From: CBIHON01 sp966211965
Lineage (GTDB): Bacteria > Pseudomonadota > Gammaproteobacteria > Burkholderiales > Burkholderiaceae_D
Assembly: GCA_966211965.1 (NCBI GenBank)
Contig: CBIHON010000096.1
Location: forward strand, 1-5,256
Reading direction: 5' to 3'
DNA length: 5,256 nucleotides
A program made the translations under genes and the position numbers. Under the pieces are notes generated by a model, which was given only the letters and a program-made list of their open reading frames with translations, made no database searches and was not told the DNA's origin. Below, piece after piece: positions 1 to 5,256 of the stretch (within the stretch, counting starts at the first letter, position 1; each line of letters begins with the position of its first letter).

Positions 1-66
1 GCGGACCAAGCTGCGCCGGCTTTATCCAATTGTTTCAAGCTGACTGACTACTAGGCCCGGCATTTT

Positions 67-1836
67 CTACTTGTTTTCTTCCATCGTTTCGAATAGTGCG
101 ATTTGCAGCCGGGTATGCAATCGCACGAAAAATTTCCAGAACAGCGCGGCCACCACGGCCGCGCATACAAGAACCGCAACGATCCATTCGAACGGCGGCA
201 GGATGTTGCCGCTTACGGACGCAATCAGAAACAGCATGCCGACGATAACCGCGAGAGGAATGAGTTCGAAGGCATAGCGTCGCACCCCGGACCGTCCCGC
301 GCCGGCAGCCTCGTTGGTGTACCCGATTTGCGCCAGCAGCATGCTCAAGGCCTGCAGCTTTCGATAGGTCGCGATCAGGAAGGGCAGGGAGATGAGCAGG
401 GCGCCGCCCCATACGATGACGCGCTGTATTTCTTCTTGCGGTATCCAGATCAGCAGATTGCTTTCGATGCCGCGGATGAAATAGGCCCCGGCCAGGAACA
501 CTGCCGTCACCAGTGCGCAATTGACCAGCACCTGCAGCAAAATCCGTAAAATGATTTTCGCCAGCACTGCTTTATCGCCGTCGAGCTGCATGCTCTGCAG
601 CCAGGTCGTATAGCCGTCGCAGATCTGGTTGAGGCGTTGCGGCGCGCGCTGCATTGCCTTGGCCGACAAGGGCTCGGCCAGTTTGGTCATGTAAGGCGTA
701 ATCAGGATGGTAATGGCGGATACCGCCACCACAATCGGATACAGGAATTCGCTGGTCACCTTGAGCGACAAGCCGAGCGCGGCGATGATGAAGGAAAATT
801 CCCCGATCGGCGCCAGTCCCATGCCGACCTTGATCGACGTGCCGACGTCGTGTCCGGCAAGGAAACTTCCTAGACTGCCGCTGAGCACCTTGCCGATCAC
901 TGCGGCAACCGTGATGACCCCGATCGGCGTAGTGTAAGTCAGCAAGACCTGCGGATTGAACATCAATCCGATCGCGACGAAAAAAATTGCACTGAACATG
1001 TCGCGCACTGGTTCGATCAGCCGTTCGATCAAGTGTACCTGCCGCGCTTCCGCCATGATGGCGCCGGCCATGAATGCGCCCAAGGCGATGCTGTAGTTGA
1101 GCCTGATCACCAGCAGGCAAAAGCCGAAGCACATGCCGAGTACGGTGATCAGGAGCATCTCGTTGCTCTTGAAGCCGGCGATATAGTCGAGCCAGCGCGG
1201 GATGATCAAGAGCCCCAGCACCAGGCTCACGATCATGAAAAGCGAGAGTTGGCCGACTGTCGTAAACACATCGCCGGCATCGACTGCTCCCGTCATTGCA
1301 ATGCCCGACAGGAGCACGATCATGCCGATTGCCAGGATGTCCTCGATGATCAATATTCCGAAGATCAACTGTGCGAATTTTTCCTGTTTCATGCCGAGTC
1401 CGTCGAGCGCCTTGACGATAATCGTGGTCGAGGAAATGGCCAGCATCGCGCCGAGGAACAAGGCATCCATCGCTCGCCATTGGAAGAACCGGCCGATCTC
1501 GTAGCCGATCCAGACCATCGCCACGATTTTTGCCAGCGCGACCACAAAGGCCGTGGCGCCGACCCGAACCAATTTTTTTAGGCTGAATTCCAGTCCCAGC
1601 GAAAACAGCAGGAGCACGATGCCGAGTTCAGATAGCGTGTGGATCGTATGTTCATCCTGAATCAGCTTGAAGGGGGGCGTGTACGGCCCGATGAGGACCC
1701 CGGCTGCAATGTAGCCGAGCACGACCGGCTGCTTCAGACGGTGGAACAGCACAGTCACGACGCCGGCAACCAGCATGATCACCGCCAGATCTTGGATGAA
1801 GTCGACCGTCTTCATGGTTTGATGTATTGACGACAT
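67..1836 (-). CDS. Kef/NapA-type (CPA2) cation:proton antiporter without RCK domain
   Basis: This is a 589-residue inner-membrane protein that should exchange K+ or Na+ for protons. The core has the family pattern: a helix at about 15-31, then a P-V-V-L-G-Y-I-A-A-G-x-L-I-G-P stretch at 37-51, LLFSLGLEF at 76-84, and the SSTTII crossover segment at 135-140. The acidic pair E165-D166 lies in IIEDILAI, the expected ion-binding site. A lysine at 316 (IGK) and the conserved GLAPIGEFSFI at 340-350 complete the core. After about residue 390, where KefB/KefC carry a Rossmann-type TrkA-N domain, there is no G-x-G-x-x-G. Instead a short polar linker is followed by hydrophobic segments near 425-455, 470-490, 522-542 and 547-568. 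The start at 1836 is the most upstream ATG in frame (an in-frame TGA lies further up), but Met8 at 1815 is equally possible because neither has a good Shine-Dalgarno. Ion specificity cannot be read from the sequence. It is transcribed divergently from the large exported-protein gene. Confidence 0.93.
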   Translation of the reverse strand: MSSIHQTMKTVDFIQDLAVIMLVAGVVTVLFHRLKQPVVLGYIAAGVLIGPYTPPFKLIQDEHTIHTLSELGIVLLLFSLGLEFSLKKLVRVGATAFVVALAKIVAMVWIGYEIGRFFQWRAMDALFLGAMLAISSTTIIVKALDGLGMKQEKFAQLIFGILIIEDILAIGMIVLLSGIAMTGAVDAGDVFTTVGQLSLFMIVSLVLGLLIIPRWLDYIAGFKSNEMLLITVLGMCFGFCLLVIRLNYSIALGAFMAGAIMAEARQVHLIERLIEPVRDMFSAIFFVAIGLMFNPQVLLTYTTPIGVITVAAVIGKVLSGSLGSFLAGHDVGTSIKVGMGLAPIGEFSFIIAALGLSLKVTSEFLYPIVVAVSAITILITPYMTKLAEPLSAKAMQRAPQRLNQICDGYTTWLQSMQLDGDKAVLAKIILRILLQVLVNCALVTAVFLAGAYFIRGIESNLLIWIPQEEIQRVIVWGGALLISLPFLIATYRKLQALSMLLAQIGYTNEAAGAGRSGVRRYAFELIPLAVIVGMLFLIASVSGNILPPFEWIVAVLVCAAVVAALFWKFFVRLHTRLQIALFETMEENK

Positions 1837-1881
1837 GGCATGCTTTGACAGTAGATCGCACAGCTTGGTTTGTCCGGCATC

Positions 1882-1932
1882 GGTACAAGGGCGATTTTTC
1901 GATCACCGGCTTTGTACAAAAACGGATTTTTC
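1882..1932. repeat. Imperfect direct repeat, two copies about 31-32 bases apart
   Basis: Copy one (1882-1900) and copy two (1913-1932) share GTACAA followed, after a few differing bases, by C-G and ATTTTTC. About 15 of 19 positions match if one extra G is allowed in copy two. GATTTTTC is exact in both (1893-1900 and 1925-1932). The second GTACAA is part of the palindrome TTTGTACAAA. A spacing near three helical turns fits a duplicated protein-binding site, but it could be chance or a small tandem duplication. Confidence 0.45.
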
Positions 1933-1942
1933 TTTGCGCCAC

Positions 1943-1974
1943 GCATTACAATAATTGCTCAATTGCATTACATT
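1943..1974. repeat. GCATTACA direct repeat with 22-base period
   Basis: GCATTACA occurs exactly at 1943-1950 and 1965-1972. The copies start 22 bases apart, about two turns of the helix, inside the AT-rich centre of the divergent region. Between them lie a CAAT-A-ATTG palindrome (1949-1957) and CAATTG (1960-1965). The layout is typical of an operator bound by a dimer on one face of the DNA. The regulator is not identifiable here. Confidence 0.4.
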
Positions 1975-1989
1975 GAAACGTCTGAATGC

Positions 1990-2018
1990 TTGGGAACATC
2001 TGCTGATCAGGGTATCAA
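1990..2018 (+). promoter_or_regulatory. Weak sigma70-like promoter candidate for the exported-protein gene
   Basis: TTGGGA (1990-1995) and TATCAA (2013-2018) are separated by 17 bases. Each matches four of six positions of the -35 and -10 consensus. This is the best spaced pair I found on the plus strand upstream of 2161, and it would leave a leader of roughly 135-140 bases. TACAAT at 1947-1952 is a better -10 by itself but has no matching -35. An activator or an alternative sigma factor is possible. Confidence 0.2.
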
Positions 2019-2079
2019 GAACCTCGAGAAATAGGCTCTAAAGCAAGGCCAATGTCGAAGCGGGCCTCTGATCGGCGTT

Positions 2080-2093
2080 CAAGCAATTACTTG
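2080..2093. promoter_or_regulatory. Near-palindrome CAAGCAATTACTTG, possible operator
   Basis: Twelve of fourteen bases are symmetric: CAAG and CTTG flank an AATT centre, with one non-complementary C/A pair. It lies about 70 bases upstream of the ATG at 2161 and downstream of the best promoter candidate, where a repressor could act on the rightward gene. It could equally form a short RNA hairpin, or be chance. No known consensus is matched with confidence. Confidence 0.25.
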
Positions 2094-2145
2094 CCGCAGG
2101 CTTTAGCGGCCGGACTGTGCGCAGCATATCTTTTGAATGAACCCG

Positions 2146-2154
2146 AAGGAAAGG
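2146..2154 (+). promoter_or_regulatory. Ribosome binding site deciding the start at 2161
   Basis: AAGGA (2146-2150) runs directly into AAAGG (2150-2154), so the purine tract ends 6 to 10 bases before the ATG at 2161. The in-frame ATG at 2137 lies upstream of this tract and has no Shine-Dalgarno of its own. Starting at 2161 also gives a cleaner signal peptide beginning M-K-M. Confidence 0.75.
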
Positions 2155-2160
2155 CATGCC

Positions 2161-2256
2161 ATGAAAATGCACCCGATAGGCATTGGAAAGTCCGGTTTGC
2201 TTTGGGCCTTGTCTCTGATTCTTGCGCTCGGCGGCCTTGCCGGCTCGGCGCTCGCG
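2161..2256 (+). other. Sec signal peptide of the large exported protein
   Basis: Residues 1-32 have a basic start (K2, K10), a hydrophobic stretch LLWALSLILALGGLAG and a small-residue A-L-A before the mature start A-N-G. The residue after cleavage is alanine, not cysteine, so this is a signal peptidase I type and not a lipoprotein signal. Confidence 0.88.
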
Positions 2257-5163
2257 GCAAACGGTATCGGGCTGTTTCTCAATGCTTCGACCGGCACCAA
2301 CAAGACTTCGGTGGTGCGCCTCACCAATCTCACCGGCAATGCCGACACGGTAACGGCCACCGCGTATAGCGAAGCGGGGACGCAACTCGGGACGGCGGGC
2401 GCCAGCTTGGGGCCGATCGCCGCCAACCAGACGGTGACTTTTACCTCGGCCCAATTGGAGAGCACAATCGGATTCGTGCCCGGCGCTACGACCGCCAAGT
2501 ATTCGGTTTCCTTTACCCTAGGCGCGTCGGACTTCCAGATGATCAATTACACCAGGGACGTGGCTACCGGCGCGTTGACGCTGGCGCAATCGCTTACGAG
2601 CGACCGCAGCAGCGGAGCCGCAGGCACCAGCGTAACGCGCTCTGCATGGTTCGTCAGTTCGTCCACCAGTGCCAATAAGACCAATGTGCTGCGCATTCTC
2701 AATACCAGCAGCCAGAGCGGTTCCCTGAGCGCCACGCTCTATGATGAAGACGGCAACTTGTTCGGCAGCGGCAGCACCACCCTGGGTACGATCGCCGCGC
2801 ACCAGATGCTTACCTATACTTCGGCTGACCTGGAGAGCGCAATGGGCTTTACGCCGGTCAGCTCCACGGCAAAATACCGCGTCGCATTTACCGCCAATCT
2901 GCCCAGCATGGAACTGATCAACTTCACCAAGGATGTTGCCACCGGCAACCTGGCCTTGGTGCAGGCGCAGGTGGATGATCGCGCTGCTTCAACCTCGTCC
3001 ACATCCTCGCGCAACGTGTTGGTCGTCTATCCCTCGACCAGCACCGACAGGAACACCACGCTGCGCCTCGTCAATCCAAACAGCAGCAGCGCTACCGTAA
3101 CGGCCATCGCCTATACCGAAGCGGGCACGATGGCGGGCAGCGGCACACTCGGCACTTTGGCCGCCAACCAGATTCTGGCGTTGACATCGAGCCAGATCGA
3201 AACTGCGCTCGGATACAGTCCGAGTTCTGCTGCAGCCAAGTACCGCCTGGCGCTGAGCGCCAATGTCGGCAACTTCGAAGTGATCAACAATATCAAGGTA
3301 CCGTCCACCGGCAACCTGTACCTGGCACAGGCGCAAACCGACAACAAGCCCGCCAGCACCGCGAGCGCCTCGACCCGCCACGCTTTCATCGTTTATCCTG
3401 CTGCCAGCACCGTCAATACCACGCTGCTGCAAGTCATCAACACCACGGCGCAAAGCGCTGCCTTGACTGCGTCCGCATACGACGACAATGGCGCCCTGGT
3501 AGCGTCCGGCAGGGCGCTGGGCACCCTGGGAGCAAACCAGATGCTGAGCTTTACCTCGGCCCAGCTCGAAAGCTTGCTGGCTTACACGCCGCCGACCTCC
3601 AGTTCGAAATGGCGCGTCGTATTTAGCGCCAACCTGCCCAGTTTCGAGTTGATCAATTATGCAAAAGACGTCGCCAGCGGGCTGCTGGTTTTGGCGCAGG
3701 CGCAGACCGGAGAAATTCCGTTGGCGCCGACCAATGTCGCCCTGACCAATCCCGGCACTCAAACCGTCGGCAGCAGCACGTTTTCTTCCTCGACCAGGCT
3801 GGGAGTGAACTGGACCAAGCCAAGCGGCTACACGCCGGATCACTACCTGATCACTGCAGCCGAGGTGAACGGTATTTCCAGCATGAGCTTCAGCGCCGCC
3901 GGGGCCGATACCTCGGCCACCCTGAGCGGTTTGAAGTCGAGTACCAGTTACAACGTGGTCGTCACTGCGTGCAAGGACAGCGCCTGCTCGCAGGCGGCCG
4001 CTTCGCCCGCGGCAATCGGCAGGACTTCGCAAGAGTATTGGCAACTGCAGGGGAGTGGCTCCACGGTTGCCGGTTTGACCAGAGTGGTAAGCGACGGCAA
4101 TGTACGCATCGCTGTGATGCGTTACGGCAGCGATGCGCCGGATGCGCTGAAAAACCGGATGCAGCTATATTACGGACCCAATTCGCTTGGCAGCGCGAGC
4201 GGCTTGGCGACTGCCCTCAGCGCCGCGGTCGCGAACGCCGCGACACCCTCGACCTACTTGTCCTTTACCAGCGCGGCCGGGACTTCTGGTCTGAAAAATC
4301 CGACGACGGCCGCCACGCTGGTCAAGGAAGTCAATGCAGGCCAGGCCCTGCCGATGTCGAGCGCGGCCGGCGGTTATGTCCGCATTTATTTCGAAGCCCA
4401 GGGTAATGACAACAAGACTCGCATATTGTCGATCAACAGCCGCGACGGGTATGTCGGGAAGGACTTCAATTCAGGCGACAGCGGCGTGTGCCAGAGCGCA
4501 GCAGATTACAATAGCGGCGGCGGTTGCGAGCCGACGGTCGTGATTCCGGTCGAGGGCGACGTCGGCGGCAACAGCAAGATCAATAACGCGCGCCAATTCA
4601 AGATCGGCTTTCCGATGCAGGATGACTGGCGCTGGAATGAATCGGCCGGAACCTTCATGGTATTCACCGTAGACAGCATTGCCGGCTGCACCACCTATGG
4701 CCACAACCAGGCCTATGCGGTCTGGAACGGCAGCAAATGGGTGGTCCAATACGAGGCCGGCGGTTGCCCGAAACTGATGAAATCGATGCAAGCCGCGACG
4801 CCGGTGCATTTGGGCGGAGCGCGTTACAAGCTGTACTACGGCGACCCTTCCGACACTACCGGACGCACCAGCGGCTCCACTTTGCCTTTCCTCGGTCCGA
4901 AGAAGATCATTTATGCTGACGGTGCTGCTACCGGCGCGGCAGGCACAGTGGAGTTCGAGGATTGGGAAAGCACGGCGAACGCGCGCGGCATCAACTTCCT
5001 GTGGCCGTCCGGCGATCTGTTGAGTGCGACAGCGGAAGGCTACATCGATGATTTCATGGTGGTTGCGCCGACCGGATCGCTCGACTCGCAGGTGTATTAC
5101 GTCGCGATTACCGATGGCACGATAGCGCCGTTTTCGGCAGCGGCTTTGCTGCTGAATCCTTAG
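2161..5163 (+). CDS. Large exported protein: signal peptide, four ~125-aa repeats, FN3-like domain, propeller-like C-terminal domain
   Basis: I do not recognise a named family for the whole 1000-residue product. The signal peptide covers residues 1-32, with K2 and K10, a hydrophobic core L13-A27 and cleavage after A-L-A. Residues 33 to about 518 form four divergent tandem repeats rich in Ser, Thr, Ala and Asn, without cysteine. Residues 521-623 look like one fibronectin type III domain (W551, SGLKSSTSYNVVVTA at 589-603). Residues 624-1000 form a separate module with motifs recurring as in beta-propeller blades. The cysteines (604, 609, 777, 789, 843, 869) are even in number and lie close in pairs, which suits disulfides outside the cytoplasm. 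No lipobox, LPXTG, autotransporter barrel or C-terminal membrane anchor is visible, so the protein is likely periplasmic or secreted. Carbohydrate or surface binding is inferred from the architecture only. An in-frame ATG at 2137 would add eight residues. The gene is intact and ends with TAG. Confidence 0.92.
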   Translation: MKMHPIGIGKSGLLWALSLILALGGLAGSALAANGIGLFLNASTGTNKTSVVRLTNLTGNADTVTATAYSEAGTQLGTAGASLGPIAANQTVTFTSAQLESTIGFVPGATTAKYSVSFTLGASDFQMINYTRDVATGALTLAQSLTSDRSSGAAGTSVTRSAWFVSSSTSANKTNVLRILNTSSQSGSLSATLYDEDGNLFGSGSTTLGTIAAHQMLTYTSADLESAMGFTPVSSTAKYRVAFTANLPSMELINFTKDVATGNLALVQAQVDDRAASTSSTSSRNVLVVYPSTSTDRNTTLRLVNPNSSSATVTAIAYTEAGTMAGSGTLGTLAANQILALTSSQIETALGYSPSSAAAKYRLALSANVGNFEVINNIKVPSTGNLYLAQAQTDNKPASTASASTRHAFIVYPAASTVNTTLLQVINTTAQSAALTASAYDDNGALVASGRALGTLGANQMLSFTSAQLESLLAYTPPTSSSKWRVVFSANLPSFELINYAKDVASGLLVLAQAQTGEIPLAPTNVALTNPGTQTVGSSTFSSSTRLGVNWTKPSGYTPDHYLITAAEVNGISSMSFSAAGADTSATLSGLKSSTSYNVVVTACKDSACSQAAASPAAIGRTSQEYWQLQGSGSTVAGLTRVVSDGNVRIAVMRYGSDAPDALKNRMQLYYGPNSLGSASGLATALSAAVANAATPSTYLSFTSAAGTSGLKNPTTAATLVKEVNAGQALPMSSAAGGYVRIYFEAQGNDNKTRILSINSRDGYVGKDFNSGDSGVCQSAADYNSGGGCEPTVVIPVEGDVGGNSKINNARQFKIGFPMQDDWRWNESAGTFMVFTVDSIAGCTTYGHNQAYAVWNGSKWVVQYEAGGCPKLMKSMQAATPVHLGGARYKLYYGDPSDTTGRTSGSTLPFLGPKKIIYADGAATGAAGTVEFEDWESTANARGINFLWPSGDLLSATAEGYIDDFMVVAPTGSLDSQVYYVAITDGTIAPFSAAALLLNP
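2257..2640 (+). repeat. Protein repeat 1 of 4 (residues 33-160)
   Basis: This is the first copy of the beta-rich repeat and the longest at 128 residues, including the mature N-terminus. Landmarks are VVRLTN (51-56), TATAYSEAG (65-73), ANQ (88-90), TSAQLE (95-100), AKY (112-114), INYTRDVATG (128-137) and LAQ (141-143). The copy closes with a Ser/Gly/Thr-rich linker ending in Arg160. Similar modules with N-x-x-x-x-x-x-v-T-x-t-x-Y-d-x-x-G patterns occur in other exported proteobacterial proteins, as far as I recall; I have not checked this. Confidence 0.8.
2641..3012 (+). repeat. Protein repeat 2 of 4 (residues 161-284)
   Basis: This copy has 124 residues. Landmarks line up with repeat 1 at a period of 125: VLRILN (176-181), ATLYDEDG (191-198), AHQ (213-215, in place of ANQ), SADLESAMGF (221-230), AKYRVAF (237-243), INFTKDVATGNL (253-264) and VQAQ (267-270). 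The linker AASTSSTSSR precedes the next copy. Confidence 0.8.
3013..3378 (+). repeat. Protein repeat 3 of 4 (residues 285-406)
   Basis: This copy has 122 residues and is the most divergent in its last third. Landmarks are LRLVN (301-305), AIAYTEAG (315-322), ANQ (335-337), SSQIETALGY (343-352), AKYRLALSAN (359-368) and LAQAQ (388-392). Where the other copies read I-N-x-(T/A)-(R/K)-D-V-A-(T/S)-G, this one has INNIKVPSTG (375-384), losing the Lys/Arg-Asp pair. The closing linker is ASTASASTR. Confidence 0.8.
3379..3714 (+). repeat. Protein repeat 4 of 4 (residues 407-518)
   Basis: This is the last copy, about 112 residues, without the Ser/Thr linker. Landmarks are LLQVIN (422-427), ASAYDDNG (437-444), ANQ (458-460), SAQLESLLAY (466-475), SKWRVVFSANLP (482-493), INYAKDVASG (498-507) and LAQAQTG (511-517). 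It passes directly into the FN3-like domain through a short proline-containing stretch (EIPLAPTNV). Confidence 0.78.
3721..4029 (+). other. Fibronectin type III-like domain (residues 521-623)
   Basis: The stretch begins with the APTNVALTN pattern usual for FN3 strand A. It continues with LGVNWTKPSGYTPDHYLITA (W551, Y562) and TSATLSGLKSSTSYNVVVTACKD, where the L-x-x-x-T-x-Y pattern is the family hallmark. C604 and C609 are close enough to form a small disulfide loop. Such domains usually act as spacers or binding modules in exported proteins, including bacterial glycoside hydrolases. Confidence 0.7.
4030..5160 (+). other. C-terminal domain of unknown function, possible five-bladed beta-propeller (residues 624-1000)
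   Basis: I cannot assign a named family. Five spaced segments have a blade-like strand pattern: RMQLYYG (666-672); YVRIYFEAQGND followed by TRILSINSRDGY (739-764); TFMVFTVDSI (831-840); RYKLYYGDP (888-896); and DDFMVV with SQVYYVAITDG (963-986). The Y-x-(L/I)-Y-(Y/F) plus I-L-S-x-x-S-x-D-G pairing resembles blades of GH43/GH32-like five-bladed propellers, in which residue pairs like these line the blade edges. Acidic candidates for a carbohydrate site include E745, D762, E931, E933, D934, D963 and D964, but no catalytic set is established. Cys777/Cys789 and Cys843/Cys869 are likely disulfide pairs by proximity. Confidence 0.45.
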
Positions 5164-5196
5164 CATGAAAGCGCCATTGCCGTTAGAGCATTTTTA

Positions 5197-5250
5197 GCCT
5201 CACCGTACGGGCCAATCTCAGGCCTCCGGTGCTCGGCGTACGCCCGTACG
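5197..5250. repeat. Overlapping inverted repeats with three CGTACG units downstream of the exported-protein gene
   Basis: CGTACGGGC (5204-5212) is repeated in inverse as GCCCGTACG (5242-5250), a 9-base match with 29 bases between. A competing hairpin pairs CACCG (5201-5205) with CGGTG (5227-5231) and GGCC (5210-5213) with GGCC (5221-5224) around a 7-base loop. GGCGTACGCC (5235-5244) is itself a perfect palindrome. CGTACG therefore appears at 5204, 5237 and 5245. The stem begins about 35 bases after the stop and could help end transcription, but no T-tract follows it, so I do not call an intrinsic terminator. The window ends here, so the element may continue. Confidence 0.4.
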
Positions 5251-5256
5251 CGTCCG

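Larger units (their letters stand above)
1837..2160. other. Divergent intergenic region with candidate control sequences
   Basis: These 324 bases separate the two divergent starts and should hold both promoters. The region is more AT-rich than the flanking genes between about 1893 and 1980. It contains two kinds of direct repeat, a perfect 10-base palindrome TTTGTACAAA (1911-1920), CTGATCAG (2003-2010), CTCGAG (2023-2028) and a near-palindrome at 2080-2093. I found no convincing -35/-10 pair for the leftward antiporter gene. A frame open from 2052 runs into the large gene in another frame and is not credible as a gene. I see no known riboswitch signature, so the roughly 140 bases after the candidate rightward promoter are probably an ordinary leader. 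Confidence 0.7.

Noticed and set aside
22..63. Tiny 13-codon frame on the minus strand after the antiporter stop
   Set aside because: It is too short, has no ribosome binding site and no recognisable leader-peptide features. Bases 1-66 show no terminator either.
572..1480. Open frame of 302 codons on the minus strand in another frame of the antiporter
   Set aside because: It overlaps the antiporter in the same direction, and its product is rich in His, Arg and Asp with no hydrophobic or domain pattern. It is a frame shadow.
1945..1980. Promoter for the antiporter using the TGTAAT hexamer on the minus strand
   Set aside because: The hexamer fits a -10 box in five of six positions, but no -35-like hexamer occurs at 16-18 bases, so I could not support it as a feature.
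2137..2160. Upstream ATG at 2137 as start of the exported protein
   Set aside because: No Shine-Dalgarno precedes it, while a strong purine tract lies between it and the ATG at 2161. The extra eight residues (MNPKERHA) would also lengthen the signal peptide for no reason.
1985..2160. Riboswitch or structured leader upstream of the exported-protein gene
   Set aside because: I looked for cyclic di-GMP and other common aptamer core motifs and found none. Only short, weak inverted repeats are present.
2052..2369. Possible small gene of 105 codons beginning in the intergenic region
   Set aside because: Two thirds of it overlaps the exported-protein gene in another frame, it has no proper ribosome binding site and its product is unlike a real protein.
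2989..4044. Long open frame of 351 codons on the minus strand inside the exported-protein gene
   Set aside because: It lies wholly antisense to a gene with signal peptide, repeats and domains. Its translation is Arg/Gly-rich low-complexity sequence with no recognisable fold, typical of the complement of GC-rich repeats.
5164..5200. TTTTT at 5191-5195 as the tail of an intrinsic terminator
   Set aside because: No GC-rich stem immediately precedes the T run. The stems found lie after it, which is the wrong order for a plus-strand terminator.

Overview
The window holds two divergently arranged protein-coding genes around a 324-base intergenic region. GC-rich coding sequence, frequent GCC/CTG/GGC-type codons and the style of both proteins suggest a betaproteobacterium, perhaps of the Burkholderiales (Oxalobacteraceae-like). 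This assignment is an inference by eye; no rRNA or marker gene is present.

Left part (67-1836, minus strand): a 589-residue integral membrane protein of the CPA2 monovalent cation:proton antiporter superfamily (Kef/NapA-type). It has the complete antiporter core but no C-terminal nucleotide-binding RCK domain. Instead it carries about four extra hydrophobic segments. Bases 1-66, downstream of its stop, hold no gene or terminator that I can recognise.

Middle (1837-2160): the shared upstream region of both genes. It contains an AT-rich island, two kinds of short direct repeat (around 1882-1932 and 1943-1974), small palindromes and a weak sigma70-like promoter candidate for the rightward gene. 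A clear AAGGA/AAAGG ribosome binding site sits just before the ATG at 2161.

Right part (2161-5163, plus strand): a 1000-residue exported protein of unknown function. In order it has a Sec signal peptide, four divergent tandem repeats of about 122-128 residues, one fibronectin type III-like domain, and a C-terminal domain of about 375 residues. That last domain has recurring beta-strand motifs resembling the blades of glycosidase-type five-bladed beta-propellers. All six cysteines lie in the last two regions. This unusual architecture is the most interesting item in the window.

Bases 5164-5256 hold no gene. They contain a GC-rich set of overlapping inverted repeats built around three CGTACG units, without a T-tract.

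Nothing in the sequence ties the two genes into one pathway. The antiporter would act in cation/pH homeostasis at the inner membrane, and the large protein outside it, in the periplasm, on the cell surface or in the medium. I saw no tRNA, rRNA, CRISPR array, insertion sequence or phage gene.
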